A stretch of DNA of 64,000 bases from Fragum whitleyi (GCA_948146395.1 OX411552.1:6751686-6815685), one strand, 5' to 3'; counted from the stretch's first letter, positions 44,570 to 56,760 are shown. Numbers and translations are program-made. The notes: generated by a model from the sequence alone, not told the origin.

Positions 44570-44767
44570 CTCGTGAAGTAGTGAAAAACTTTTGCACTCG
44601 GTGCCGGAGATGACATCTTAAACTGTTGTCCTCTGCCTTCGGCATCGGGCAACAGTTAAGAACGTCATCCCCTCCACCTCGGGACAACAGTTTCACTGCT
44701 AAACGAAACACCGTGAAGTAACTGTATATCGAGATCTTCTCTTTGAATATGTGCAGGGATCAATCAT
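44570..44767. repeat. Short CAACAGTTT inverted/direct repeat cluster
   Basis: aaactgttgtcctctgcctt, gggcaacagttaag and gggacaacagtttcactg form overlapping inverse pairs between 44620 and 44705. Origin unknown. Confidence 0.4.
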
Positions 44768-45000
44768 TAGCCTTAAAATCTACTACAGCCAATAAAATCG
44801 TGGAAAATGTGGTTGATTTGAATGAAATATTCACCGTTTTTAACTGTTTCGAATTGTCCTTTGAAAGAGTTTGGATTGTTTTTAAACAACTTTAAGCGTT
44901 TTTAAATGGTTTGAGTGAGTGTTTGGAATGAATGAAGGAAGCGAGGAGCGAGTGATTTTACAAAACATATAGATTTGGTCGAGATCCTTGTCAATTGGAA
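44768..45000 (-). repeat. Family M fragment, subfamily B, right half
   Basis: agccaataaaatcgtggaaa, then 'ggtttgagtgagtgtttgga' and a worn end ccttgtcaattgga. Both ends of the full element are missing. Confidence 0.7.
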
Positions 45001-45030
45001 ATAGCTGAAAGCGGCGTTAAACCCAATTTA
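45000..45030 (+). mobile_element. SINE 3'-end scrap
   Basis: gctgaaagcggcgttaaacc matches the SINE 3' domain seen in inverse at 48470-48510; only about 25 bases remain. Confidence 0.4.
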
Positions 45031-45429
45031 ACAAATCAATGTCAACATCGATCTTTTTTGGCTACATTTCTTTTTGACACTAGTTTCTACATCCTATAAA
45101 ATGCTGATGAATAATAAAGGGTCGGCAAAATACTTAGTATTCAAGTACATGTATCAGCCTACATAAATCCTTGAATCATCGAAGCATGGAGCATAAAAAC
45201 AACTGGTGACTTTATCAAATTATTTTTTTACCTCTTCCCCTTAAATCAATCATCTATTTAGCTTTTGGGTAATCATTATTTTATCGAATATTTAACATGT
45301 AATCAGAGCGTTTTTAGGTAAAGGAACTTTTGCTGTAACTTTCTGGAAGGAAAAAAAGAAAAACGTTATAAAATGAAAATGAACCAAGAGAAACATATTG
45401 AACATAACAAAATGAACGAAAACAAGGTA

Positions 45430-45867
45430 CGGATAGTAACATCGTAAAATTGACAAGATTAATGATATTAGAATATTTTGGAAAGAAATTGAATGAGCGA
45501 GAGAAGAGAGTTTTGAGTGAAATTTAAGGGCTGTAATCCATTATCGCTAATTTTGTTCAGGATGAACAAGATTTGCGATATTTATTACCTCTTTTTAATA
45601 TAGAAAAATGCATACAAGTTCTATAAAAAGTTCCCATTTCTCCAAGAACCATACAGATGACTGTATTTAAATTATATCTATAAAACCGCGATTCTTTTCT
45701 TTCTTTACCTATTTAGAATTTAATTGTTGATTTTATCTTTTTAAGTGATTTTTGGGCGTTATTTAATGTTTTGAGTGAGTGTTAGGAATGAATGAATTGT
45801 GTGATGCGTGAGCGATTTAGAAAAATTTTGATCGAGATGAAAGTCAATTTCACGATGTTACTAACTG
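45430..45867 (-). repeat. Family M miniature transposon upstream of transporter gene
   Basis: TA-CGGATAGTAACATCGTA to cacgatgttactaactg-TA, with the palindrome well kept (gtaatccattatcgctaatt). Its right end is about 145 bp before the transporter start codon, so it may lie in the promoter or 5' UTR. Confidence 0.9.
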
Positions 45868-46013
45868 TAATCTTTTGATAAATTCACTGGCTTGGCGTTG
45901 ACATACCGAAAGCCAAATCTACCGAAAGTTATGGAAACATTTTTTCTATCGGAAAGCTATAATAAATCGTCTTTTACCACCGTTATTGGATGTATCATTG
46001 AAATTCACTCACT

Positions 46014-46200
46014 ATGTTTGAATATATCTTCAGTCTGAAATGGACCATTTTAGCCGTGGCTATTTACGTAACAACATTAGTTATGGGCATACTGTTTGCT
46101 TTTGGGGCCTTGCTGGACAGACTTACAGACAGGTTTCAAGAAAGCTTATCAAAGACGGTAACAGTGAATGCTGTATTAATTGGAGTGACACTATCTTCAG
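46014..46200 (+). CDS. Transporter exon 1
   Basis: 62 codons plus one base: start Met, TM1 (WTILAVAIYVTTLVMGILF) and the beginning of TM2, ending in LSS and a split Gly before GTAAAA. The start is supported by an in-frame stop just upstream at 45999-46001. Confidence 0.82.
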
Positions 46201-49200
46201 GTAAAATTCCTAAGAGCGTTGGTCATAAGTTGACAAGGTTTTAGACTCTATACGTTTAAAGAGCGATTTTTGCCCATATTAATGTAGTAGTGGATAATTG
46301 CTTTAAAAACTTAAAGAATAATAATTTTTCGATAAATATAAAATTCATGTAGTCTGCTTTTCATACTGTTGAACTCTTAAGCGGTGGGGAAGAAAAATAC
46401 ATAAAGCCACGCAAGGGGACAAACTTATTAAATAATTAAATTCGGTAGGTGACCCAAAATGATGTGACAGTTTATCTAAGCTGTACCAAGGATATTTGTA
46501 GTTACCTACCAATAATACCATAGCCTAGTTAATAACTACGCTAATTTGTACACATAAATTACCTTTAAATATGTTTGAAAAAAGGTTTTTGAAAAGAAGA
46601 ATTACATTTCGCGCTTTTGATATTAACTTTTGCCCGCCTTCATTAATATATCTGTTCGCAAATGGTATAAATAATTAACGTAAAGTAGGAATCGGGACAA
46701 TTCCGGAATCGTTCTGTGCAAAGGAACAATTCACTTTGCCGGGCATGGTAAGAACTCTCGCAGTACGATTCCAGGATTCTCAGTGCGCAAAGTAGGAATC
46801 TGGACAAAGTAAGAATATTTGTAATTATTTCACTGTAAACTAAGACTTCTTAACATTGTAAGTAGTGTTGAAGTACAATGTAGTATATTATTATGCGTGT
46901 ATGTTCTCTTTTTGTAATTGATGTTGTTATGTACCTCATGTATTTTATCTTTTTTGAAAATATTCACTTTTTTTCTATTTTTTTGAAGACATAGCCATTC
47001 TTTGCTATGGGTACGTTCGGCTAAATGTTGTCTATCGTAATTTAGCTTAAACTAGTTTTAAAAAAGACCGTAAAAGAAAAAGTGAAAATATTGTAATCTA
47101 AGTACTATCTATTTACAAACAGTCTAAATGGTACATGTGTATAAATATAAAGGCAATGTCTTAAAAAGCAAATATTAAACTTATTTCACTTATAAAATTG
47201 TACGAGTAATCATTTTAGGCAATATTTTACCCTTTTGCCATTTAAATTCTTACTTTGTCCAATACCATTACTACTTTGCGCAGGGACTTCGTCAGTTGAA
47301 AATTCGATAAAAACCCACTTACGCGATTCTAGAATTTTCTGGAACGATTATACAATTGGCGGACAAAATAGGAATCCCTACTTTGCACAGGATAATTCCG
47401 GAATTGGACCAATTCTTACTTTGCGCCGAACATATATATGGTATAGATGCGCACTTTCGTAACACCAAGTCCTAAGTGTCTACGGAAAAGTACGTCGAAA
47501 TGACAAAAGACCTATTGCGAAGGCGTAATTATGCTCATCGACAAATGAAACGGCCACAGAAACTAAAGCACATTGATACAAATACCAGTTTGTACATTGC
47601 TTAAATGTAACTATTCTCGATTGAACGACTGATGCATGTAATTCGGTCATTAAAGATGTAAGTGTCCTCCGGGCATTTTCAACTTATTTTTTTTAATAAA
47701 ATCTAACGCCGCTTTTAACAATTTTCAGTTATATTGTGAAGGCCCGAGACAGTTTTAAGATATCGTACGTAGGTAATTGACTTGGCAAATAAATATACTT
47801 TACGACATTACGTATTTTCCAGGTATTCTCAGCGGATCCCTCACATCGGTGTTCGGATTACATCGAGTTTCGGTGGTCGGTTCTGTTCTTTGTCCACTTG
47901 GTTTTCTCCTTTCGTATTTCGCTGAATCTATAGAATGTTTATATATTACCATTGGAATCATATCAGGTATACTTAATATCATCGCGAAATTGACATTCAT
48001 CTCAATTCTAAATCGCTCACTTAGCGTTCTATTCATTCATTCCAAAAGCTCACTCAAACCATTCAAAAACGCTCCGAAAATGACTAAAACATAAGATCAA
48101 CAATTACATTAAAAAAAGATGTAGCTCGAAAAAAAGCAATTTTACTGAATAAATTGAAATTACAAGCGTCTGATTTGTTCATATGAAGCTATTAATAGAA
48201 GGTAAATGGATATTTTATTGAAGGGTGGTAATAAATATCGCTAATTTTCATCATCCTAATTAAGATTAGCTTTATTGGATTAAGCCAAAATAAATTTCAC
48301 TCAAAACTCACTCAGCTCTCTCATCAAATTTCATTCAAAAATAGTTCCAAATTAAGTCACCTTATTAATTTCACGATGTTGTTAACTGTATTCTTTACGT
48401 ATTTCTTTAAATATACTGAATATTTATTTATTACTATTGGTATTAATTGATTGATTGAATTGAGATTTACGCCGCTTGCAACATTTTTTAGTTATATCGC
48501 GGCGGCTGGAGCACCTACCAATGGTTTTCTGGTATTCCTCTCACCAGTACAACCACATCTTTTCCTAGCCTCCAGCTGCTATCTCACATAGGTTTACGAT
48601 TATCAACCCATAAGGGAGACCCAAATAGTCGGAAAGAATGCGTTACGCCGTCAGGACCATTGCTGTTAAATCAGGTAAGAAAAAGACATTCAATAATTAA
48701 GATCTGCAATGAGAGTTGAAACAAGCTAAATCTTAACAAAACTGAAAGTCACAATTTGTCAAGGCGAGATTAATCACTGTTCTATCGTTACAGTTAAGAA
48801 AATAGTGAAATTGACATGCTGAATGATAGTGGAATGATTTTGGAATGAAATTGAATGAGCGAGAGGAGTGAGTTTTGGATGACATTAAAGGAGGTAATCC
48901 AAAATTGCTAATTTTGTTCAATAAGAACAAAATTAGCAATAATTATTACCTTACTTTAGTAAAATATGCTAACAAAGTCTATACAAAGCTTTTTATGTCT
49001 TCGCAAACTAATCAATCCCTTACAAAATTTGGTTGAGCTAAGGCAAACATTGGATTTTGTATAACCATTTTTATTTTCAATGTAGTTGTTTATTTTATCT
49101 AATTGATGATATTTGCGCGTTTTAATGGTTTGAGTGTGTGTTTTGAATGAACGAATCAAGCGCTGAGTGAGCGATTTACAATGGTTTTGATCGGAATGAG

Positions 49201-52200
49201 AGTCAATTTCACGATGTCCTTAACTGTAACTGTCGGTAAAGATCAGCATGTCTGAAACAAAATCAAGTAATATATTCTTTTTTTTTCACATAAGCAACTA
49301 TTCTGTATGTCAAAACCCCAATTTTGGCACGACAATTTGACAGCTGGTTTCCGTTATAATACACACACACACACATAAAAAGACACGCAATAGAAAACGA
49401 AACGAAAATTATAAAGTTAAAAAATCTGTATCGTCCGGATTTCAGGAACAAATGAATAGAAGATAATCGTTTGTTTCAGTGTTAGATCGACTTATATCTC
49501 ATTGAGTGAGCAAAAAAAAAGCTTTATTGTCACGAGTGGCGGGGCCATGAGTGAAGATATAGCTTTTGTTGTTTGCGAAATGAAATAACAATCGATCTTA
49601 CTCCAAACACAAACGATTATTTTATTTTACTTAATGCAAAAATGATACAGAATATAAACATATTAGCACAAGTTTTCTTAAAGCGAATCCTTTCAAACGT
49701 TATTGTTATGCAACGTTCGAGGTGTCGTCACTTTTTTGGGCTCTGCTTAGATAACGTCAGATAAGGTGAATTGAACGAAAGAGGGGAATGCGTTTCTAAT
49801 AATTTCACTGGTCTGTAAGCGGTGAGTTTATCAAATAATAATCTACCGTTATTTCTTTATAAACTACCGAAAGTCACTTCTTGTTACCAGTACTTGTTTT
49901 CACAAAACGAGTTATTCTAATGCATACCCCCTTCGCTAAAGTAGAAAATGAAGATTTTTGAAATTTGTCGTAGCAATACATTATCCAAACTATGTTCATA
50001 ATGGAGTTTGGTAGCTATTAACCCCCTTTAGTTAGCAAGTCATTTAAAACGAGCACTATTTTAATTTCTATGATTTCCGAAAAGAAAGTCAATATTACAA
50101 ATTGGAAGATTCTGATATTTTTTCTCTGGAATTATCCACTTAAGATGATGTTATATTAATTGATTATATATTCAAAATCCACCTTAAAGAAAAGCATATT
50201 GCATGTTTCTTACAAACATGCTTCTTAACGTGCTGATTAGTTATGTCCCCCTTCGAGGAAGAGGGGGAATATTGTTTTGCACTTGTCAGATCGGTAGGTC
50301 TAGCGGTCGGTCCGTCCGTCACAAGACCTTTTTTGTCCGGAGCATATCTCAGAAAGTATGCAAGCTAGAATCATGACACTTCACAGGTGGATAAAACTCA
50401 TTAAGGAGAAATGCAGTGTACAAGAACAATAAATCTACTCACATTTTGTAGTTATTACCAATAATTGTTGATTGACAGAGAATATGCCATTGACCTGCTC
50501 TTATAGCGGACATAAATGCTTTACAAACGCTCTTTGTTCAAGGTAAATTGTCGGGGCCCGATTTTTAACCCATGATCGATGCAGAAAATTATTATATAAA
50601 TGCTACAGTTTTCTTTTTTTAAGAAATAAACATATCTAATTTCGTTGTCAATCAATAAATGACGTCTTTTTGTCTATTTCAGGAATTGGCATTTCCAACA
50701 TGTTTATAAGCTGTTCAGCAGCTGTTGGTATAATGTTTATTGGATCTCAAAAGCTGTTGGCTCTAGCAATACAGAACACAGGCGTCAGTGTATCCATTGC
50801 CCTTATACCCTTTGTCTTGGACTACCTAGCAAAAACATATGGTCTCCATGGAACATTTTTACTTGTCGGTGGCTTTTACCTCAATTGTATACCTATATCA
50901 ATGGTCCTTGGTATTGCAGAACGGCGATGCTGTATAGATAAATCAAATACCAGACACTCAAATGTTTTAAGTGATATTTCAAATACTAATAAATCTCTAC
51001 AAGTATTTTCTCGACTCAAAGAAGAATTTTCAAAATTTGTAGATGAAGTCTCGGACGTCTTTTCTATCCCTTACGTCACAAGTAGTTTTGGTGTTGGTAT
51101 AATAATGGCTTCTTTGAATGGATACGTCTCGTTAATTGTTGATCTTTTCCAATGGAAGGGGTTTCAAAAGAATGAGGTACTTATTGCTTATCCAATAAGT
51201 TATGGTGTTGGTTTAGCCGCTCGATTATTGCCAGGAATACTGAAGCAATTCAAGGGTGTAAACTCGTTATTGCTCCCAATTGTGTTTGGATCATGTGGCT
51301 TCATCGGACAACTTCTCATTAATTTCTGTTTGTCAAAAACAGTAATTCTAATTGGAGTTACATTGTCAGGATTCGCCTTATCCGGTGTTATATCTGCACA
51401 AGGGATATTTGTGGCACAGATCACTAGTCAGAAAAACTTCGCTATTGGTTTTGGAATGATTTACACAGCTATTGGTATTTTAACCATGATATCAGGCCCC
51501 GCGTATGGTAAGCATGCTTTCTTTATACATATAAAAAACATCTTAGACTCAAAGCTGCATCCATCTTCGATCCATATAAATTTTTACAATTTAAGATTAA
51601 TGCTGCGCAACTCCTACAATACCGTCGATTTCGATATTGCATGGCCAAATATAAAAAAAACACACACAGTAGGAAATTTTATTTTTTTGGTAACTTACGT
51701 AGTATTCACAAAGTGAGAAGTTCATGAAAATACAAACTTAGAAACACTCATGTTATAAAATAATAAAATTTGGGTTCATATATCGTTAATATGCACAACT
51801 ATCAGAATATCAGGCAACTGCTTTCTAAAGTACCTTGTAAAGGAAAAGCCATATTATTGCATGAAATTTACGTTTTTGCGACGTTATAATCATATGTTTA
51901 CGGACAAAATCTGGGCGTTAACGGATAGAAAACGTGGGTTAATCAGTAAATCCACGTGCCGTTAACGACCTTTGTTGTTGTTGTTGTTGTTGTTGTTTTT
52001 GTTTCTTGGTTGTTTTTTTCTTCAATTCACTCAGCACCGATGAATACATTGTATTTGTTCGTCGTCCTCAAATGATATTGATAAAATGTGTTGAAAATTG
52101 CAATGATGGCTTCAATTCACGTTTTTCGGGCGTTAAGATTTGAGGAGACCCCCATAAACACCTTCGTTAAACCATTTTTCGGATCTCTGAAAATGTTTAC

Positions 52201-53703
52201 GCCCTAAAAAATGTGACGTTATTACCTAATAGAATAACATGACAATTGATTTGATTGTTTTCCTAGCATTAACTCGTAATGCTTGACGGGAAAAGGACCA
52301 AATTATTGTAACATATTATTTAATACTTCTTTCCGAAAATCTGAAATGCATATAATTCGAATGTCTAGTCATGTAAAAGTATGAGAACGTTTTTATTATT
52401 TAAACTTTCTCGTTTTTAAAGCCATATTTGTAACTCTTTTCAGACTGTTTTGTTGGTACAGTTTACAACATCATGACAAGGTGAATGATTTTAGAACGAC
52501 TTTGGAATGAAGTTGAATGAGTGTGTGGAGCGAGTTTTGAATGAAATTAAAAGAGAGTAATCCATTTTCGCTTATTTAGTTCAAGATGAACAGAATTAGC
52601 GATATAAATTACCTCGCGTTAACGAAAAAAAGGTTCTAATCTGTTTATGTGTCTTCGTGGACCAATCACACACTATAAGAGCCACACTAGCCAATAAAAT
52701 CGTAGAAGAATTTAATGGATTTGAATGAATTGTTAATCGCCTTCAACGATTTCGAATTGTTTTCTAATGGTTTTGGATCGTTTATGAGCGATTTGAGTGA
52801 GTGTTTGGAATGAATGAATGGAGCGCTGAGTGAATAATTTTGGATGATTTCGAACATAATGGTCGTTAATCTTAGGATGTTTTTAACTGTTCCAATAACC
52901 AACCAAAAGAGATAACATCTTGTGCACTGACTATCCTTGCCTTAACGATAGATTGTTGATGTGTAGATTTGATATTTATTTTTGGAAACTTTGTAGTACG
53001 TACGACCGTAGCCGAAATACAGTTTGTAACATCGTGGAATTAATATTTTCCCCTAAAAATCATTCGCTCAGCGCTACATCCATTATTTCCAAATCATCAC
53101 TAAAATCGTCGAAAAAAAAAACCCGACCCGAAATTGTTAAATCAATTCGAAATAGGTCAAAATGATAAACATTTATTTGAATCAATTAAATTATTGCATG
53201 ATTCTGTGGCTGGTGTGAATGTTAAAGCGTCTGATGGTACGCGAAGACACATAAATTGGAAATTGGACGTAGATTTCTTGAAAGGGGGTAATATATATCG
53301 CTTTTTTCGTCTAACTTGAACGAAATTAGCGATATTGAATATTTTTCTTAAATTTCAATTAAAACTCGCTCTACATACTCATTCATTATCTTTCTGAAAT
53401 AATTAACAAAAATTCAACTATTCAATTTCACGATGTTCTTGACTGTAGTCAAAATTGAAATTAGTACAAGCTCTTTTGGAACAGAGAAAACCGTTTTACA
53501 AGACAGAAACTTTTCATAGGCGCTTTCATTTTCTTTTAATTCTAGGTGCCATGAAAGACAATTCGAAGTCTTACGAAATGATTCTCATTGTAACAGCGGG
53601 CTGCCAGCTCATAGGAACGTTGTTATTTGTTATCACCATGATATTGCGGAGAACTAAGCTTAAGAAACCTGAAATATCTCGAATAAATGACAATCAAAAA
53701 TAG
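46014..53703 (+). CDS. Monocarboxylate-transporter-like protein (SLC16/MFS), four exons
   Basis: Joining 46014-46200, 47823-47966, 50683-51507 and 53546-53703 gives 437 aa. All junctions are GT-AG and all three introns fall in phase 1 within a Gly codon. The protein has the MCT pattern: TM1 ~10-33, a GxxxxxFG loop motif (67-74) between TM2 and TM3, TM4 leading into GIGISN (111-116), a long cytoplasmic loop (~185-235) with charged residues between TM6 and TM7, TM7-11, and a final TM (~395-420) followed by a basic tail. MCTs move small carboxylates or similar solutes with protons across membranes; the substrate here cannot be told. The usual N-terminal PDGG motif is absent: the gene opens at Met-Phe-Glu, with an in-frame TGA 12 bases upstream. 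A paralogue begins at 63431. Confidence 0.85.
46680..47425. mobile_element. ~0.75-kb inverted-repeat element in transporter intron 1
   Basis: Left gtaaagtaggaatcgggaca then ttccggaatcgttctgtgc; right the inverse words gcacaggataattccggaa and ccaattcttactttgcg. Arms match imperfectly over ~45 bp. A second, internal 'gcgcaaagtaggaatctgga' lies near 46789. No coding frame. Confidence 0.6.
47690..47745 (-). mobile_element. SINE 3'-tail fragment in intron 1
   Basis: tctaacgccgcttttaacaa then cagttatattgtgaaggc: the conserved SINE 3' domain in inverse, 80 bases before exon 2. Confidence 0.6.
47823..47966 (+). CDS. Transporter exon 2
   Basis: 144 bases after TTTTCCAG, from split Gly63 to split Gly111. 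Encodes the end of TM2, the SVFGLHR loop, TM3 and the start of TM4. Ends TCATATCAG followed by donor GTATAC. Confidence 0.85.
47972..48388 (+). repeat. Family M miniature transposon at the intron 2 donor
   Basis: Starts C-TTAATATCATCGCG at intron base +6 directly after TA (47970-47971) and ends cacgatgttgttaactg-TA. The palindrome is worn. Intron bases +1 to +5 (GTATA) precede the insertion. Confidence 0.85.
48445..48665 (-). mobile_element. tRNA-derived SINE in transporter intron 2
   Basis: On the minus strand: the head end (tctttccgactatttgggtc) at about 48640, body with agcagctggaggctaggaaa and 'gagaggaataccagaaaacc', then the 3' domain ccgccgcgatataac...gcggcgtaaat and a (CAAT)n tail at 48445-48465. 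The 3' domain is widespread in molluscs. It may belong to the V-SINE-type families described there, but that link is from memory. Confidence 0.65.
48791..49226 (-). repeat. Family M miniature transposon in intron 2
   Basis: TA-CAGTTAAGAAAATAGTG to cacgatgtccttaactg-TA, with the palindrome kept (ggaggtaatccaaaattgct). Confidence 0.92.
49227..50226. other. Intron 2 of transporter; no further feature
   Basis: A short (CA)n at 49362-49376. The frame at 49573-49764 has no recognised motif. Confidence 0.45.
50227..50440 (+). repeat. 'ccccttcgaggaagaggggg' repeat block
   Basis: tcccccttcgaggaagaggg followed by attgttttgcacttgtcaga and (GGTC/GTCC)-rich words (50285-50325), then atctcagaaagtatgcaagc. 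I associate this block with molluscan non-coding repeats; the small inverse pair ccccctt/gaggggg can form a hairpin. Confidence 0.55.
50683..51507 (+). CDS. Transporter exon 3
   Basis: 825 bases after CTATTTCAG, from split Gly111 to split Gly386. Encodes GIGISNMFI, TM4-6, the central loop (ERRCCIDKSN to FVDEVSDVF) and TM7-11, ending SGPAYG before donor GTAAGC. Confidence 0.88.
51508..52458. other. Intron 3 of transporter, left part
   Basis: Open frame continues past the donor to 51716 but loses transporter character, as expected for read-through into the intron. A (GTT)n microsatellite lies at about 51972-51997. Confidence 0.55.
52459..52889 (-). repeat. Family M miniature transposon, subfamily B, in intron 3
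   Basis: TA-CAGTTTACAACATCATG to ggatgtttttaactg. It has the palindrome and the subfamily B blocks cttcgtggaccaatcac and agccaataaaatcgtagaag. Confidence 0.88.
53020..53445 (+). repeat. Family M miniature transposon, subfamily B, in intron 3
   Basis: TA-CAGTTTGTAACATCGTG to cacgatgttcttgactg-TA, ending 100 bases before exon 4. The palindrome is worn on the left arm. Confidence 0.88.
53546..53703 (+). CDS. Transporter exon 4 (last)
   Basis: 158 bases after TTAATTCTAG, from split Gly386 to stop TAG at 53701-53703. Encodes GAMKDNSKSYEM, the last membrane segment (LIVTAGCQLIGTLLFVITMI) and a short basic tail RRTKLKKP. Confidence 0.85.
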
Positions 53704-53767
53704 ACATTATGTTATACATCTGCTTTAAAGACGAAGAATTATAGAGATGGTCGACGAATTCTATTAA

Positions 53768-53987
53768 CCCTTTGCTGTTTAATCCCTGCTTTTTATGTGC
53801 CTGTGATTTTATGATTGAGAAAACATAGTGAAAAAAGAAGAAATTGCTTCTGAAAAGCAATTTCTTCTTTTTCCACACTATTTTCTATCCTACTGAATAG
53901 TTATTTTTCAATTAAATCCACTTTAAATTTTCGTCTGCAAAACCTTTGAATTTGGACAGGTCCAAAATTTTGTAAAACAGCAAAGGG
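53768..53987. mobile_element. 220-bp piggyBac-like miniature transposon in transporter 3' flank
   Basis: Ends ccctttgctgttt and aaacagcaaaggg are perfect inverse copies, flanked by exact TTAA at 53764-53767 and 53988-53991. An inner hairpin (53830-53880: gaagaaattgcttc / gaagcaatttcttc-like) lies inside. It begins 64 bases after the stop codon and so is probably transcribed in the 3' UTR. Confidence 0.88.
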
Positions 53988-53991
53988 TTAA

Positions 53992-55159
53992 GATACCGCA
54001 AAACGTATTACAGGACGGCATCGTTTAAAGACTGGCCAAAAACAACAGAGATGCAGTTTCTTATTTTGAGTTGATCAATATCCTTAGCTCCTTTTTGGTT
54101 GGAAGAAAACATCGTGGACAATGTAAAAATTTCTTGTACCAAGCAGCTACAAGGAATGTCTTCATATTCGACCATGTTTTCAGAAGAGTTTTCTTTGCGG
54201 GATTTGGTGTGAATCGATTAACAAAAGACTATTGACCAAAAAGCGAATCCATAACTTTTTTTTAATGATGACACCCGAAATGTATGCTTCCAACATTTGA
54301 TTTGATTTCCAAATACGTAATTTGAGTTAAGTTGGAGGGGCGAGCTAGCCGTAAATTCACGGCGTCGCAATCTTTACACTCAAAACGGTTCGAGAAGAAA
54401 ATGACACCCGGTGGTCGTCTCGAATAAGTAGGCTTATTTTTGTCGGCCTTTACATTTTTTGGACGCAAAAAACTTACTGTTGATTATAGTCCAACCGGGG
54501 TATTCGAAAACGCTGGAAAATGTGGTATAGCCATGAGTAGGGGTGGACTGAACTGCAATTTAATAAGCGTGAGATGACGGTATAGTTCCGCAAGAAAGAG
54601 TGAGGTCCGAGAAACCGTTATCTCCTATCATTTTCAATTTAAAAATGATCTTTGATCACTCACTTGAAATTGCAGGTCTATACTTAATTACACCTATATA
54701 CTGATCGAATAAAGTAACTACCTCCCTATCGATATTCAATGCTTTTTTTCGTTTCAATTTTGGTTTCTTCGTGATGAAATCGGTTTCTAGAGCATGATAC
54801 TTTTACGCTATGACACATGGCGTTTACGGATGTAATTCAAAGGATGGTTATAATACCGTTAGTTTTGCTTTTCTTTGATCCTTTCAGTATAGTTAAAGAC
54901 CGTGACAGCCAAATATCCACTGTTCCCAATTTAATTATATTAACTCGACGAAAGTATGTTTATAAACATTCAAATAGCATGGTTTACCTATAATATGTTT
55001 TAATCTGTTAATCACGTATACCACGAAAACCGTGCGATGTGGTGACCTGCAATTTTAAGCCCACTGGAGCATGGAGTGATTCAACGTGAGATTTTGTGTG
55101 GAAGTTGATGTTCGTCGTGCGTCATCATTAGTGCGTCGGGTGAAGTGTCGTCAACATTT
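53992..55159. other. No recognised feature
   Basis: No domain-bearing frame. The frame at 54262-54468 (-) has no recognised motif. Confidence 0.4.
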
Positions 55160-55800
55160 AAATTGAAATTACTATCATTTATAGAGGCCATTTTTACCTG
55201 ATTCACTTGAACATTGTTGGGATTGAATGCCTTGAGAAAATCTCGGACGAATTTGAAATTTAGTTGATTTGGTCAAAAACTAAGTCACGCGGTCAAACTT
55301 TAGAAAAATCATGAATGCGCTCTTTAGATAACTTTTTTTATCCAATTAATTTGAAAATTGGCCAATATGATTGTTTTGATAAAATGTTGGACTACTTTGA
55401 AATTGGGACAACCGGGTTTTAAAAATTAGGTCACGGTGTCACATCTTAGGACAACCTTGTATGCATTCTAGAGGCCACAATTTTTGTCCGATCAACTTAA
55501 AGGAAGTCAGAGAATTTTCATTTTGAAATATTGTACGATTTCGAAATTACGTGAGCTGTGTTAAAAAAAAACTAGGTCACTGAGTCAAATTTTAGTTAGA
55601 AAAACATTGGATGTTTTCTGGACGCCACATGTTTTGTCCGTTCAACTTGAAAATTTGACAGAATAATTGTCTTGATAAAATTTCAGACGATTCCGAAAAA
55701 GAGTATAATTGAGGTAAAAATTATGTGACGGGGTCAAATCCAAGTAAATCTTGTATGCACTCTAGATACCACATTTATGGCCAAATCAGCCTGAAAAGTT
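55160..55800 (+). repeat. Degenerate ~150-bp tandem array (taggtcac type), about four units
   Basis: The theme 'actctagaggccacaatttt...ccgatcaacttgaaaat...cagaat...ttgataaaatttc...aaactaggtcacggggtcaaat' recurs with periods near 150 bp. I recognise this non-coding pattern from bivalve genomic sequence; it supports the taxonomic guess. Confidence 0.65.
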
Positions 55801-55961
55801 GTCAGAATAATAAACAGCTGGAGTAGAGTCAACAACATTATTTTGGCTTTGTCATTAACCCCACCATCCTTTCAAAAACTGCTAAAAACAGGTCATAGAC
55901 GATTCACTCGGGTAAGCGATTAAGGGGCACAATGATCTCTAGTGGATGTATTATGGCAGTA
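55801..55961. other. No recognised feature
   Basis: Short spacer between the tandem array and a family M terminus. Confidence 0.35.
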
Positions 55962-56002
55962 CAGTTAGTTACATCATGAAATTGACATTCATCGTGTTAC
56001 GT
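55962..56002 (+). repeat. Family M left terminus only
   Basis: TA-CAGTTAGTTACATCATG and attgacattcatcg; the rest is absent. Confidence 0.65.
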
Positions 56003-56544
56003 GCAAATGTAATAAGAATAAAGAAGCCAGCAACAAACTTTACAATTAACAATATCTATTGACAATTATAATAGAATCATTGACAATATGCCATTGATAC
56101 AAAAACAAATTACAATACCTTGAATGTTTAATCCTAAAGTTTAAATTTTAGATCCAAATGAATTAAGTTCCTGGTGCACAAATAATAAGTCCAATAATAT
56201 CCGAACTTAAAACTAACCACACTTTTAATTAAACTTTTAAGATAACGAGAAATCCCCTTGTAGTTTAACAGAGTACTACTAAATGAAACCATTAGTCTAA
56301 ACCAAGTGAACCAAGAATACTGTAGGAATCCCTTTATATAATACCAAAGAACAATCTAGAATAACATAGAACATTAGAAGACCCTAGAGTCTGAATCACT
56401 TTCTATAAGTCCTTTCTAGAAAGATCTGAAATCTTTTACATACATATTTACCTAACAGTATCAAGAGATCGGAAATTTCCCAGACTAATTCTGAAAATAG
56501 ACACGAGAAATACCATTATACATATTAATTCATACATGCATAAC

Positions 56545-56758
56545 AATCGCAATCAAAACCATTCTAAATCGTTAACTTATCATTCCGTTGATTAATCCAA
56601 AACAACCACTCAAACCATTCTAGAACGCCCAAAATTTCTTTTAAAAAAAGATAAGATCTATAACTACCATTAAAATGAATAAAGCAAGAACTCAATCGCG
56701 ATTTCACTTACATAATTGAAATTTTAAGCCTCCGATGGTTCTTGAACAAATAGTAAGC
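56545..56758 (+). repeat. Family M fragment, left-middle part
   Basis: aatcaaaaccattctaaatc, ccactcaaaccattctagaa and tttaagcctccgatggttct; both termini are missing. Confidence 0.7.
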
Positions 56759-56760
56759 TA

